Shown here one piece after another: positions 42,232-54,662 of a stretch of DNA of 64,000 nucleotides. The notes beneath the pieces are model-generated. The model did no database searches. It had not been told where the DNA came from and saw only the letters and a list, made by a program, of their open reading frames with translations. A program made the translations under genes and the position numbers. Origin of the DNA: Deltaproteobacteria bacterium RIFCSPHIGHO2_01_FULL_43_49 (lineage in GTDB: Bacteria; UBA10199; SPLOWO2-01-44-7); NCBI GenBank assembly GCA_001798075.1, contig MGRG01000011.1:1-64000 (forward strand), written 5' to 3'. The first letter of the stretch is position 1. Each line of letters opens with the position of its first letter.

Positions 42232-43053
42232 GTGCAAAAATCAAAAATCAAAAATCAAAATGACAATTTAAAAATTGGGGATAAAAAGTTTACCTCTCGG
42301 CTACTGCTGGGAACGGGGAAGTTTGCTTCTTATAATATAATGAAGGAAACGCTGGAAGCTTCGGGCGCTCAAATTGTCACGGTAGCCCTTCGAAGGGTCG
42401 ATTTAGCAAAACCGGAAAATGATATTTTAAGTTTTATCGATCTCAAAAAATACCAACTTCTTTCAAACACCTCTGGAGCAAGAAATTCTGAAGAGGCCAT
42501 CCGCATTGCAAGACTAGCAAAAGAAGCCGACCTTGGAACTTGGGTGAAACTAGAAGTCATTCCCGATCCAAGATATTTGTTGCCAGACGGTGCCGAAACA
42601 TTCAAGGCGGCCCAAGTTTTAATCAAAGAAGGTTTCACAGTGCTTCCTTATATTCAAGCCGATCCCATCTTGGCAAAACAACTAGAAGAGATTGGATGCG
42701 CGACTGTGATGCCCCTTGGCTCTTGGATCGGATCAGCCAGAGGATTAAAAACAAAAGAAGCGATAGAAATTATTATTGAACAGGCAGAAGTGCCAGTCAT
42801 TGTCGATGCAGGACTCGGTGTCCCCTCCCATGCTGCCGAAGCACTTGAAATGGGAGCTGATGCCGTTCTTGTGAACACCGCTATTGCTACCGCAGAAGAC
42901 CCCATTCAAATGGCCATAGCATTCAAAAAGGGAGTCGAGGCGGGAAGACTCGCATGGCTTGCTGGGCGGGCGGAACAAAAAGAAATGGCAGTAGCCTCGA
43001 GCCCAATGGAGAATTTAATTAATTCAAAGATTAAATATCAAACATCAAAATGA
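42232..43053 (+). CDS. thiG: Thiazole synthase
   Basis: The 273-residue TIM barrel builds the thiazole ring with ThiS and ThiH. Markers are [31 protein letters not shown] (Schiff-base region), [51 protein letters not shown]. The first dozen residues ([14 protein letters not shown]) and the last ten ([10 protein letters not shown]) are coded by ATCAAAAATCAAAATGAC-type repeat DNA, so both ends are repeat-derived. GTG start, 3 bases after thiS. Confidence 0.95.
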   Translation: MQKSKIKNQNDNLKIGDKKFTSRLLLGTGKFASYNIMKETLEASGAQIVTVALRRVDLAKPENDILSFIDLKKYQLLSNTSGARNSEEAIRIARLAKEADLGTWVKLEVIPDPRYLLPDGAETFKAAQVLIKEGFTVLPYIQADPILAKQLEEIGCATVMPLGSWIGSARGLKTKEAIEIIIEQAEVPVIVDAGLGVPSHAAEALEMGADAVLVNTAIATAEDPIQMAIAFKKGVEAGRLAWLAGRAEQKEMAVASSPMENLINSKIKYQTSK

Positions 43054-43113
43054 CAAACCAAAATCCAAAAATTTTAAATTTTAATCTGTAATTTTGATTT
43101 TTGATCTTTAAAC
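43017..43113. repeat. ATCAAAAATCAAAATGACA inverted repeat after thiG
   Basis: The left side CAAAGATTAAATATCAAACATCAAAATGACAAA.. and the right side ..TAATTTTGATTTTTGATCTTTAAA are inverted copies. A matching tract lies at 42234-42285, over the first codons of thiG. It belongs with the 8993-9125 element to a class of AT-rich palindromes. Confidence 0.75.
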
Positions 43114-43116
43114 CAC

Positions 43117-45807
<2,691 letters not shown>

Positions 45808-46790
45808 TATCGCCATCACAGGAACGGCCAGTTTTTTAGGTTCCACACTATTAAAAAAATTAGAAAAAACACCCCGTTTTCGCAATATTCTAGCGCTCGA
45901 CAAAACCCCTCCACCCTTCAAAATCAAAAAGGCAAAATGGATTCACGTTGATTTAACTCAAGGGGATGTTGATCAGACCCTGGCAAACATTTTTAAAAAG
46001 TATTCGACAAAAATATTGATCCATGCGGCTTTGCTGAACCAACCCCATCGTGACGTCGAAGAGGCTCACGAACTACAGTCGGTGGGAACGATGCATCTCC
46101 TCACAGCGGTAGAGGCGGCAAAAGTAAAAAAACTAATTTTGGCCTCCACCACCGATGTCTACGGTGCCTTCCCGGAAAACCCAAACTTTTTAACGGAAGA
46201 ACACGCTCCACGAGGGGATCAACTAGGCCCCTTTTTAAAAGATAAGATCGAAGTGGAAGAACAGTTTTTGAACTTTCAAAAAAAACACCCAGAAAAAGTT
46301 GTCACGATTTTAAGACCGGCAACAATCTTGGGCCCAACGGTCAATAATTTTAAAACCCACTTTTTACAAAACCCATTAATCCCAACTGTTATGGGATTTG
46401 ATCCCTTACTCCAATTTGTTCATGAGAGTGACGTTTTGAAAGCCTTTTTGCAGGTGATCGAAGAAGATCATCCGGGAATTTACAATATCGTTGCCAAAGG
46501 GGTGCTGCCTCTTTCTCGCGCCATCCAATTGGCCAGAAAAATTCCAATCCCCGTGCCTACATTCTTAATCTATCCTCCTGCAGAGCTTTTATGGTATCTC
46601 AACATTGGCGTGGCCCCCGCTTCGCATTTGAATTTTTTAAAATACTTATGCGTTGCCGACGGAACCAAGGCTTGGCACAAGTTGAAATTTCAGCCGGTTT
46701 ACACGTCGCAAGAGGCCCTCTTGAGTTTTGTTGGAAAAAAACTGAACAAAGCAGAAACAACAAAGCGTTTGGCAGAAATTGAAAACCTTT

Positions 46791-47933
46791 ATGAATAAAA
46801 AGAGACATAAAATGGCGAGCCAGTTTCAAAAACTGGCAAATGACCTGGAAAAAACCCTAGGTCTTGGGGGTGCCAAAACGCACCGTTTTCTCTCCAATTT
46901 AACAAAAAATTTAGGCCCTCTTTTGGACAACCTTGAAACAACCATCATGACAACCAAGGCCATCCCCTTTGGGTTGATGCAATCGATGTTTCAAGCCACC
47001 CTCAAACAGATTGCCAAAGATGCCGGAATCTCATGGGAAGACCTCAAGGAATCAGGAGAGGATATCATTATTTTATTAAAGGATTGGTTTAAGCCTGATA
47101 CCTTTAAAGAATCACTTTATCAATTGTCCCGATACTATTTTCAAGGGGAGACACAAGGCGAGGTGGATGAGTTTGGAATGGATCCCGCGATGGTGGAAGC
47201 CCTTCGCCCCTTTTTTCAGTTCCTCTATTATGACTACTGGCGAGTCGATGTGGAAGGAATTGCGAACATTCCCAAAAAGGGGCGTTGCCTTTTGGTGGCC
47301 AACCACTCCGGAATGCTTCCCTATGATGGGGCCATGCTCACGGTGGCCTCTCTGAATGAACACCCTACAAACCGAAGTGTCCGTTTTTTAATTGAAGATT
47401 TTGTCTATCACTTCCCTTTCATGGGAACGATCATGAGCCGTCTGGGGGCTGTTAGGGCCTGCCCTGAGAATGCAACCTGGCTTTTAAAAAAGGGAGAGGC
47501 TGTGTTGGTCTTTCCGGAGGGTGTTAAGGGATTGGGTAAACTCTATGAGGAACGTTATCAGTTAAAACGTTTTGGAAGAGGTGGTTTTATCAAACTCGCC
47601 ATCAAAACAAAAACACCCATCATTCCTGTTGCGATCATTGGGGCGGAAGAAATTCACCCGATCATCTGGAAATCGAACATATTGGCAAAAGCGATGGGGG
47701 TTCCCTATTTGCCGGTGACACCGACATTTCCTTGGCTAGGCCCTTTGGGTCTTATCCCTTTGCCGACAAAATGGAGTATTCAAGTTGGTAAACCAATCTC
47801 TTTTGACAAATATAAATCGACTCAAGCCGACGATGGTCTGTTGGTTCAAAGACTCACCGAACAAGTGCGCACCCACATCCAAAAAATGGTCGACAAAAAC
47901 CTCAAAAAACGAAAATCGGTTTGGTTGGGGTAA
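46791..47933 (+). CDS. PlsC-like acyltransferase
   Basis: The roughly 380-residue protein has the acyltransferase motif NHSGMLPYDGAM (HxxxxD variant), VFPEGVKG, and PVAIIGAEEIHP in the last third. A helical N-terminal 140 residues precedes it. Such proteins acylate glycerol-phosphate or other acceptors at the membrane. The start overlaps the SDR stop. It is the last gene of the thi-led run. Confidence 0.88.
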   Translation: MNKKRHKMASQFQKLANDLEKTLGLGGAKTHRFLSNLTKNLGPLLDNLETTIMTTKAIPFGLMQSMFQATLKQIAKDAGISWEDLKESGEDIIILLKDWFKPDTFKESLYQLSRYYFQGETQGEVDEFGMDPAMVEALRPFFQFLYYDYWRVDVEGIANIPKKGRCLLVANHSGMLPYDGAMLTVASLNEHPTNRSVRFLIEDFVYHFPFMGTIMSRLGAVRACPENATWLLKKGEAVLVFPEGVKGLGKLYEERYQLKRFGRGGFIKLAIKTKTPIIPVAIIGAEEIHPIIWKSNILAKAMGVPYLPVTPTFPWLGPLGLIPLPTKWSIQVGKPISFDKYKSTQADDGLLVQRLTEQVRTHIQKMVDKNLKKRKSVWLG

Positions 47934-47935
47934 TA

Positions 47936-50900
47936 TTAATGAGAAGTTTTTACGGCTTGAATTAATGGATCGGCTTGGTCACCTTTGCCTAATCCGACTA
48001 ACAAGCTTCTGACCTGAGCGTAAAAATGATCTGCAGTATGGCGCGTACTAAAACGAATCTCTTCTCCCTGTAACCATCGTGTAAGAGGAGACCGATCATC
48101 TTGCTGTAGAACCCCATCGAGTTCTGTCTTCCGTGGAAGCACACCGCTAAACTTCAGGGCTACAGCCCTCCTTGCCTCCAACAATAATCGCTCCTTGGCT
48201 GTTTTTGTAGAGAGACTCCAACCTTGGCTTTCAAAAACCGCATCCACGATCCAGTCGTCCACTTCTTGTGCTTTTCTTCCCAACCCAACCAACAGACTTC
48301 TGACCTGATTGTAAAAATTATCAGCAGTATGGCCTTTACTAAAACGAACCCCTTCTCCCTTTAACCAGCGTGTAAGATAAGATCGAGCTTCTTGCATTAA
48401 AACCCCATCGAGACCCGGATTACGTGGAAGCACACCACCAAACTTAAGAGCTACAGCCCTCCTTGCCTCCAACAAGAGCTGCTCTTGGGCTGTTTTTGCA
48501 GAAGTATTCCACCCTTGGCTTTCAAAAACCGCACCCACGATCCACTCTTCCACTTCTTGTGCTTTTCTTCCCAACCCAACCAATAAACTTCCGACCTGAG
48601 AGTAAAAACTATCGGCAGTATTGCTCTGACTAAAGCGAATCTCTTCTCCCTGTAACCATCGTGTAAGAGGAGAGTGAGCAAGTTGCACTGAAACCCCCTC
48701 GAGACCTGGCCTGTTAGTCAAAACACCACCAAACTTGAGAGCTACAGCCCTCCTTGCCTCCAACAAGAGCTGCTCTTGGGCTGTTTTTGCAGAGTGACTC
48801 CAATCCTGGCTTTCAAAAACCGCATCCACGATCCAGTCGTCCACTTCTTGTGCTTTTCTTCCCAACCCAACCAACAGACTTCTGACCTGAGTGAAAAAAT
48901 CGTGGGTAGTATAGCCCCTACTAAAACGAACCTCTTCTCCCTTGAACCATCGTCTAAGAGGAGATTGAACGTTTTGCCCTGAAACCCCCTCGAGACCTGG
49001 CCTGTTAGGCAAAACACCACCAAACTTGAGAGCTACAGCCCTCCTTGCCTCCAATAACAATCGCTCCTTGGCTGTCTTTGCAGAAAGACTCCAACCCTCT
49101 CGATCAAAAAGGTATTTCATTAATCTCTCATATTCATCCTTCGCCTTGGCTTGTTTTTCTCCTTGTTGTTCAGCCCTCACACCAAAATAAAGTGCCATCC
49201 CCCTCCATATATTTCTCCACTGTATTTCACCCAACACCCCCCGCGACAGACTCTGTAAACTGGTACGGGTGATCGTGACCTGTTGGATCACGAGTTCCCC
49301 CTTGATGGTTCCCTCCCACTTTTCATAAAAGGCCAATGCCCCTTGAACGATCGCTATGTCTGCCGGTGTCACCGCTTCACCCCCCAGCCCCCTCTCCTCA
49401 TTATAAAGCTCTACAAAAATATCCCTGTCTTGATATAACAATGTCGCCAGTCTCCTCAAAAACCAACGGGCATTGACCCACCCTTTGCCTTGTAAAATGG
49501 CTTCCATCTCCTCTACCGGCAGGCCCAAATCAATAGCCATTGTCTCCACATCCTCTCCATACCGATTCTCCAAAACCTCCCACAACTTCGCCACCAACGG
49601 CTTTTGCAATTCTGCTTGAGCGGGTTTTGCTAATCTTCGCCGGGTCGGCAGTAATTCTCCCAAGTCTTTATGTTCGACCTTTTGTCCTTCTCGATCGATT
49701 TCAGAAACAACTTCGCCAGACATTGCATCGAATAATTCTCCTGGCTTTGCCTGGGTATGTCCAGCTACCCCCATCAAATCGCCATAAAACATCAAAGCGC
49801 GATCCATACTGTGATAGCGATCTAGAATTTCAAAAATGATCTTTGGTTTATCCAACAACAGTTCACCTCTCCGGCTCACTTCCTTGGGCCCCCTCCTGTT
49901 TAAACGTCCTCGCTCCTGACCTTTTTTAAATCTCGAAAAAGTGGGCCTACTTCCCAACAAATGAGTGAACATATATAAATCGGCCCCCTCCAGCCAGACA
50001 TCTACATTGAAGACCGCTTCGACCTCTCCCTTCTCAACGGCTGAAAGGATCTTTTCCCGAATCTCTTTTTTAGTCTCACCCGAGACAATCGCAATAACCC
50101 CGTCTATCTCTCCTTGTTTATAAGCCTCCAAACTCTTCTCCAATTCCTTCCTCCCAATGTGGCCCCGCTCTCCTCCAATCATTGTCAGATTTCTTTTTCT
50201 TAAGCCTTCCCCTTCTTGACCAAAGTAGTCTACATAGCCCTTGGCCATCATCTTTGCGTGGCGCAAATCTGCCGCGAAAGTTAAGACGGCTTCCAACGCC
50301 TCTTTGCCACTTGGGCTCTTGTCTGGTCTTCTCAATCCACTTTTCTCCAGAGCTTCAAAGAGTCTCTGGTTTCTTTCCGGATAATCCAATAACGTACTGA
50401 CCAATTCTCTGGTTTGAAAATCATTTGCGGACTTACTAATTTTTAGCTGGCTTAAATCAATCCCTGGCACTTTCACTAGATATGTCCTGGGGGTTACCCC
50501 CGATTGCATCAAGACATGTTCTGCAATCCTCACAATATAGGGCCCTTCTTTGCCGGTAGGGGTCGCTGTAAAACCGATACGATAAAAATTGGGGCTCACT
50601 TCTCTTAAAGTTCGGATCAACTCCTTCCAACTCTCTTTGCTAGTATGGGGACTTATCTCCAAATGATGAATTTCATCCACCGCGATCATCGCCAGTTTTC
50701 CTGACTGGCCAAGTGCTTTTCTCAGTTCCTTTTCAAAGCGCTCTCTCTTTTCTAAAGTGTTGACCGAAGGAATGCTGACCACCACAACATCCCCTCTTAA
50801 ATTTTTATCCTCAGCCTTATATTCGGTCACCCGAAGCCTCCTTCCAAACCTCCTTTTAAAATAAGGGCTCAATAAACGGACGACTTTGAGATTTTGCTCA

Positions 50901-51937
50901 TGAATCTGTTCCGTATGATTCAAAATAATAAATTTATCTCCCAGTTTAAATAAACCCAACTCCATGGCGGCTGCAAATGAGGCGACCATCACCCGTGTCT
51001 TGCCTCCTCCGGTCGGCATGACAATAGTCCCCACCAATAATTGCTCGGCTAGCTTCTCATTTTCCTTCAACTGCTCTTGCTGCATCTTCAATACCCCTTT
51101 GACCTTGTTCAAGGTCATCACTTGGTGGGCTCTCAAATGGAGGGCTCTTCCATAACCCACATCGTGATTGATGAGGGCATCGAGAATGGCTCTCTTCACT
51201 CCTTTCTTAATAGAAAGTTTGGGGGCTGTTGGCGGATGGATGGACTCCCTAAGTCCGATTCCGGACAAAAACTTCTCCTCAACCGGCTCGGAATATATGG
51301 AGGCCCCCAAATTCAAGACACGGTCCAATAAAATCCGCTCTCCCAAAATAATATCTTCTCTATACTGATCTCTTTCTTTGCCATGCTGTGTCTTGAATTG
51401 CGCGATCTCTCCTTCCCAAAATTTCAGTCGCTCTTGAATCAGACCCATCTCTTTTGTGTAACCTTCTCGAATCGTGGGGGATAGACTGGCTTCAACCACT
51501 CCGTAGCGCTCTGTAACCCTACCAAACTCTTTGGCCACCAAATCTAAATACCCTTCCGGACTGATTGCTCCAGTCTCCAAATCGGTCTCTTGGGGAATAC
51601 CGTTTTCACGAAGTGGGGGGAGGGATTCATCTGTCTTCTGTTTGAATAGACGGCTCGCTACCAACAAACTCCTCAATTCACTGACCAGATTACTCCTCAT
51701 TGCACTCGCCTGATTGACTCGCCCTTGCCGAACCGCTTGGACCATGGCCTGACCTTTTTGCATTAAATCCTCTTGGTCGATTCCTGGAACCTCACTCACC
51801 CCCCCGATGAGCAGACCCAAACCTGCTGCATTCCCCTCCTCTGCAAGGCTCTGCAAATCATGGCTTAAAAGATACGAAGCGGTTTGGTAGATCGCCCCAG
51901 ACGCCATGGAACTTAAAAAACCACCCGAAAAAGGCAT
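47936..51937 (-). CDS. Giant SF2 helicase-like protein with four 97-residue C-terminal repeats
   Basis: The 1333-residue protein has a helical N-terminal region (about 1-270), then a superfamily 2 helicase core. Motif I is MPTGGGKTR (near 305), motif II is DEIHH (near 415), motif III is FTATPTG, and motif VI is QERGRLNRRG (near 690). An HTH-rich middle follows. Residues about 948-1333 are four tandem repeats of 97 residues (ARRAVALKFGGVL, SPLTRWLQGEEIRFS, QVRSLLVGLGRKAQEV, WIVDAVFESQ). I know no family with this layout. It has the shared promoter motif 19 bases upstream and an AGAGGTG ribosome site. It is followed by nothing on its strand. Confidence 0.85.
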   Translation of the reverse strand: MPFSGGFLSSMASGAIYQTASYLLSHDLQSLAEEGNAAGLGLLIGGVSEVPGIDQEDLMQKGQAMVQAVRQGRVNQASAMRSNLVSELRSLLVASRLFKQKTDESLPPLRENGIPQETDLETGAISPEGYLDLVAKEFGRVTERYGVVEASLSPTIREGYTKEMGLIQERLKFWEGEIAQFKTQHGKERDQYREDIILGERILLDRVLNLGASIYSEPVEEKFLSGIGLRESIHPPTAPKLSIKKGVKRAILDALINHDVGYGRALHLRAHQVMTLNKVKGVLKMQQEQLKENEKLAEQLLVGTIVMPTGGGKTRVMVASFAAAMELGLFKLGDKFIILNHTEQIHEQNLKVVRLLSPYFKRRFGRRLRVTEYKAEDKNLRGDVVVVSIPSVNTLEKRERFEKELRKALGQSGKLAMIAVDEIHHLEISPHTSKESWKELIRTLREVSPNFYRIGFTATPTGKEGPYIVRIAEHVLMQSGVTPRTYLVKVPGIDLSQLKISKSANDFQTRELVSTLLDYPERNQRLFEALEKSGLRRPDKSPSGKEALEAVLTFAADLRHAKMMAKGYVDYFGQEGEGLRKRNLTMIGGERGHIGRKELEKSLEAYKQGEIDGVIAIVSGETKKEIREKILSAVEKGEVEAVFNVDVWLEGADLYMFTHLLGSRPTFSRFKKGQERGRLNRRGPKEVSRRGELLLDKPKIIFEILDRYHSMDRALMFYGDLMGVAGHTQAKPGELFDAMSGEVVSEIDREGQKVEHKDLGELLPTRRRLAKPAQAELQKPLVAKLWEVLENRYGEDVETMAIDLGLPVEEMEAILQGKGWVNARWFLRRLATLLYQDRDIFVELYNEERGLGGEAVTPADIAIVQGALAFYEKWEGTIKGELVIQQVTITRTSLQSLSRGVLGEIQWRNIWRGMALYFGVRAEQQGEKQAKAKDEYERLMKYLFDREGWSLSAKTAKERLLLEARRAVALKFGGVLPNRPGLEGVSGQNVQSPLRRWFKGEEVRFSRGYTTHDFFTQVRSLLVGLGRKAQEVDDWIVDAVFESQDWSHSAKTAQEQLLLEARRAVALKFGGVLTNRPGLEGVSVQLAHSPLTRWLQGEEIRFSQSNTADSFYSQVGSLLVGLGRKAQEVEEWIVGAVFESQGWNTSAKTAQEQLLLEARRAVALKFGGVLPRNPGLDGVLMQEARSYLTRWLKGEGVRFSKGHTADNFYNQVRSLLVGLGRKAQEVDDWIVDAVFESQGWSLSTKTAKERLLLEARRAVALKFSGVLPRKTELDGVLQQDDRSPLTRWLQGEEIRFSTRHTADHFYAQVRSLLVGLGKGDQADPLIQAVKTSH
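47939..49096. repeat. Four tandem 291-bp coding repeats
   Basis: The 3' end of the helicase gene consists of four direct repeats of 291 bp (the last slightly shorter), starting at about 49096, 48805, 48514 and 48223 on the minus strand. They are highly alike in both DNA and protein, which suggests recent duplication or gene conversion. Confidence 0.85.
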
Positions 51938-51956
51938 ACTTACACCTCTGTATATG

Positions 51957-51983
51957 TTTTCGGCAAAAACCCAAAATAGTTGC
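51957..51983 (-). promoter_or_regulatory. GCAAC-N15-CCGAAAA promoter-like motif
   Basis: On the minus strand GCAAC (51979-51983) and CCGAAAA (51957-51963) are 15 bases apart, ending 19 bases before the helicase start. The -10 half has one base unlike the CCGATAA of the other copies. Confidence 0.6.
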
Positions 51984-52036
51984 TTGACATGGATTTATTT
52001 TAAAGATACCTTTAAAGGGTCTTTTAAAGGTCATTT

Positions 52037-52306
52037 ATGATACGCTCTGATAAGATCCTTCCCGTCACACAGGTTAAACGGGAGCTAATGAAGCTCTTAA
52101 AAACCCTTCGAAGCAGAGGGGGAATTGTCGCTATTACCAAAGATGGTCGTGCAGCGGGTATTCTCATGAGCCCAGAGGAGTATGAGGGTCTTTTGGAAAC
52201 TTTGGAAATCTTGCAAGATCAATCACTGATCCGTTCCCTCCATCGCGCCTTGAAGGAAGGGAGTGAAAAAAGAACCTACTCCCACAAAGAGGTTTTTGAA
52301 GATTGA
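52037..52306 (+). CDS. Phd/YefM-type antitoxin
   Basis: The 89-residue protein has the Phd/YefM N-domain (LPVTQVKRELMKLLKTLRSRGGIVAITKDGRAAGILMSPEEYEGL), which binds DNA and represses the pair. The C-terminal tail would bind toxin. A TTGACA element lies at 51984-51989, divergent to the helicase gene. The stop overlaps the toxin start. Confidence 0.9.
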   Translation: MIRSDKILPVTQVKRELMKLLKTLRSRGGIVAITKDGRAAGILMSPEEYEGLLETLEILQDQSLIRSLHRALKEGSEKRTYSHKEVFED

Positions 52307-52581
52307 AGCCGTTTACCCTATTGTACACCGCCGAAGCAAAGACGCGCATTCGACATTTACATCCAACTATAAAACAAGAAATCCGAGTAGCCCTTGAGGA
52401 ACTCAAAGAAAACCCCTGGATTGGGAAAAGATTGCAAAGAGAATTGACCGGTTTATTTTCACTTAGAGTGCGAAATTATCGAATCCTTTATTGGATCAAT
52501 GTAGAAAAAAGACAAATTGAGATTTTGACTTTGGGACCTAGAAAAACAGTCTACGACGATTTTCTTGCCAAACAGAAATAA
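52303..52581 (+). CDS. RelE/ParE-type toxin (YafQ/RelE-like)
   Basis: The 92-residue protein from a TTG start has YTAEAKTRIRHLHPTIKQEIRVALEEL, a central LRVRNYRILYWINVEKRQIEIL, and a C-terminal RKTVYDD. This is the RelE/ParE fold, an mRNA interferase or gyrase poison. The TTG overlaps the antitoxin stop by 4 bases. Confidence 0.9.
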   Translation: MKPFTLLYTAEAKTRIRHLHPTIKQEIRVALEELKENPWIGKRLQRELTGLFSLRVRNYRILYWINVEKRQIEILTLGPRKTVYDDFLAKQK

Positions 52582-52620
52582 ATTAAAAAACGTAAATCAG
52601 TTTGGGTGGGGTAAAAACAA

Positions 52621-53517
52621 TTACCTTTTGAGCTTCCCTAATGTCTCTGCAGCATTTTTTGCAAGAACACGATCGCTAGACAAAACAGCTATTTTTGTTA
52701 AAGCACGGATTGCCAACACTTTTGCCCTTTTCGTTTTTCCCTTTAAAGCCAAATGCTCCAAGGCTTTAACCGACTTCGGATTGATCTGAACGACAAACGA
52801 CAACCCTACGGAGGATGCTTCCACAAACTCATTGGATTGAACAGCCAACTCCGCTAAAGCCCACGCAGCTCCTTCATTGATTTTACCTGCCATAATCATT
52901 AGGGGAATATGGGATTCCTCAAAAAGATCAATACGCTCTTTCACCAGTTCCCACAAAGCCCATGCGGAATAATAATTTACCCTGGCAGCAGCCAAGAGAA
53001 GTAAAAGATGAGTTGATGTAAAAAGATTAGCATAGTCTATTACAACGTCTCTCAGTATCTCTCCCGCATTTTCATCCACCTCAGATTCTTCTATCATTTT
53101 TTTTATTAACACTATCAACTCATCGGTTGGTTTTGCTTCTTGAGGTTTTCTTTTTGGAAAAACAGGGAATGGAAAAATCTGTGCTGAAGGGGAAGATTGC
53201 TTTCCTGCACAAGCTCCTAAAAAATTTCTTCTTAAGCGTTTCTGGGCCTCAATAAATTTGCCTTCAGGAATGGCATGAATTTGAGCGGCCAATGTTTTTG
53301 TTCTTTGTTCGGAAGGAATGGATTGCCCACTTTCTAAGCAACGCCATCTTATGTAGCTCGTTTCTAAATCATCCGGCGACATTCCTTGAGACTCGAGCAC
53401 CTCAAACAGAGCTTTCATATCAATGAGTCGCATCTGTCCCGCGGTCAAACTTTGGGCTAGCTCTGCTTGTGATGCAAAAAGAGGTGTTACAAATAAAGTG
53501 CCTCCCACTGGATTCAT
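52621..53517 (-). CDS. Unknown helical-repeat protein downstream of pgi
   Basis: The 298-residue protein has an N-terminal region (LFASQAELAQSLTAGQMRLID). A Pro-rich linker at about 115-130 (FPFPVFPKRKPQ) follows. The C-terminal part is made of helical pairs resembling HEAT/ARM-type repeats (ARVNYYSAWALWELVKE, KINEGAAWALAELAVQ, KSVKALEHLALKGKTKRAKVLAIRALTKIA). The ATG lies 2 bases after the pgi stop, so expression is probably coupled. The family is not recognised. Helical repeats usually mean protein-protein contact. Confidence 0.7.
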   Translation of the reverse strand: MNPVGGTLFVTPLFASQAELAQSLTAGQMRLIDMKALFEVLESQGMSPDDLETSYIRWRCLESGQSIPSEQRTKTLAAQIHAIPEGKFIEAQKRLRRNFLGACAGKQSSPSAQIFPFPVFPKRKPQEAKPTDELIVLIKKMIEESEVDENAGEILRDVVIDYANLFTSTHLLLLLAAARVNYYSAWALWELVKERIDLFEESHIPLMIMAGKINEGAAWALAELAVQSNEFVEASSVGLSFVVQINPKSVKALEHLALKGKTKRAKVLAIRALTKIAVLSSDRVLAKNAAETLGKLKR

Positions 53518-53519
53518 CA

Positions 53520-54629
53520 CTAAATCCTCCTCTTAATCAACTCTACCGCCGGTTGATCATAAGGGTTGATTCCCATTAAATGACCCGTGAAGGCGGTTTG
53601 AATTTGGTAGCTCATCAATAATTCTCCTAAAGTTTGGGGGCTTAAATCATCAAGGTGGATCGAAACACAAGGACATTTTTTCTCGTGCAAAGCTTGAGCG
53701 GTGGCACTGGCTTCGCGAAGCAAGAGTTGGCCCAGGGGGTCTTTTGCGTGTGTTTTTACCGTCATGATCGTGACAACTTTGTCTTTAGGGCCATCCAAAA
53801 AAAGTTGGGCCAAAGAATGTTGATCTTGCGGCCCTAAAGCAACCAGGGGAGTTTGGCCCTTCCCTTCTTTGCCTAAGCTCTCTCCCCAAAGTTGGGCATA
53901 CCATCTGCCAAAATCATAGAGACAATCGGAATAAGGCATCATGACGGAGATGGTTTTGCCGTGATCTTTATTGAGGAGATAATGAAGGAGGCCATTTTTG
54001 TGGGCATTTTCTGGGTTGCTTAAGGCCTTTCTGGCTCCCTCCAAAAGAGAATCAATATCAACACCCAAAAACGCCAGGGGGAAAAGTCCCACGGCTGAAA
54101 AAACAGAAAAACGCCCGCCGACATTTTTGGGAATGGGAAGATGGGTCAGTTTTTTCTCACGAACCGCGGCATATAATTTGCCATCCCCTTCTTCTGTCGT
54201 GACAACCATTTGTACTTTATCAAACTTTGGAGCAAAATGTTCAAAGAGTGTAGTTGTTTCAATCGTGTTCCCCGATTTGCTAATCACATTCAAACAAGTT
54301 TTGGAAAGATCAAACGTTTCTAGTAATGCCGCCACACTTTTGGGATCCGGGCTTTCCTGAATCCACAAACGTGATTTTATTTTGGGGGGCAACAAGACTT
54401 GCGCCAGGGCTTTCAGACCTTGCGAAGAGCCTCCGATTCCCAGCACGATCAAGTTTTCAAATTTTTCGGAGAACTTTTTGGCGACCTCTTTGATTGTTGC
54501 GACTCCTTCTTTGTCGAAGGGAAGATCTCGCCACCCCTCATTTGCCAAAGGAAAAGGCTCTGGCTTGAGCTTGCCTTCTGGAATACCCGACTTTGAAAAA
54601 TCAAACTGAATCATCTTTTTCTTTGTCAT
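53520..54629 (-). CDS. pgi: Glucose-6-phosphate isomerase, short form
   Basis: The roughly 369-residue protein has VLGIGGSSQGLKAL, VISKSGNTIETTT, GGRFSVFSAVGLFPLA, the catalytic GPQDQHSLAQLFLDGP and a C-terminal NPYDQPAVELIK. It is shorter than the 440-550 residues of most isomerases but keeps the active site. The first ATG codons (54641, 54629) fall inside a palindromic repeat, so the original start may have been replaced; an ATG at 54614 is also possible. Confidence 0.9.
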   Translation of the reverse strand: MTKKKMIQFDFSKSGIPEGKLKPEPFPLANEGWRDLPFDKEGVATIKEVAKKFSEKFENLIVLGIGGSSQGLKALAQVLLPPKIKSRLWIQESPDPKSVAALLETFDLSKTCLNVISKSGNTIETTTLFEHFAPKFDKVQMVVTTEEGDGKLYAAVREKKLTHLPIPKNVGGRFSVFSAVGLFPLAFLGVDIDSLLEGARKALSNPENAHKNGLLHYLLNKDHGKTISVMMPYSDCLYDFGRWYAQLWGESLGKEGKGQTPLVALGPQDQHSLAQLFLDGPKDKVVTIMTVKTHAKDPLGQLLLREASATAQALHEKKCPCVSIHLDDLSPQTLGELLMSYQIQTAFTGHLMGINPYDQPAVELIKRRI

Positions 54630-54660
54630 TGCGAGCCCCAAAGGGGCGAAGCAATCTCTC
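54626..54660. repeat. TCATTGCGAG..CGAAGCAATCTC palindromic repeat, left copy
   Basis: TCATTGCGAG, a CCCC/GGGG core and CGAAGCAATCTC form a unit widely seen in bacterial genomes. Its inverse partner is at 54942-54974, on the other side of the GIY-YIG gene. Confidence 0.8.
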
Positions 54661-54662
54661 TA

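Noticed and set aside
47939-49096. CRISPR-like or satellite array
   Set aside because: The 291-bp repeats are coding, in frame and without spacers.
50940-51940. Type I restriction HsdR subunit
   Set aside because: The helicase core is similar, but no restriction nuclease motif and no hsdM/hsdS genes are present.
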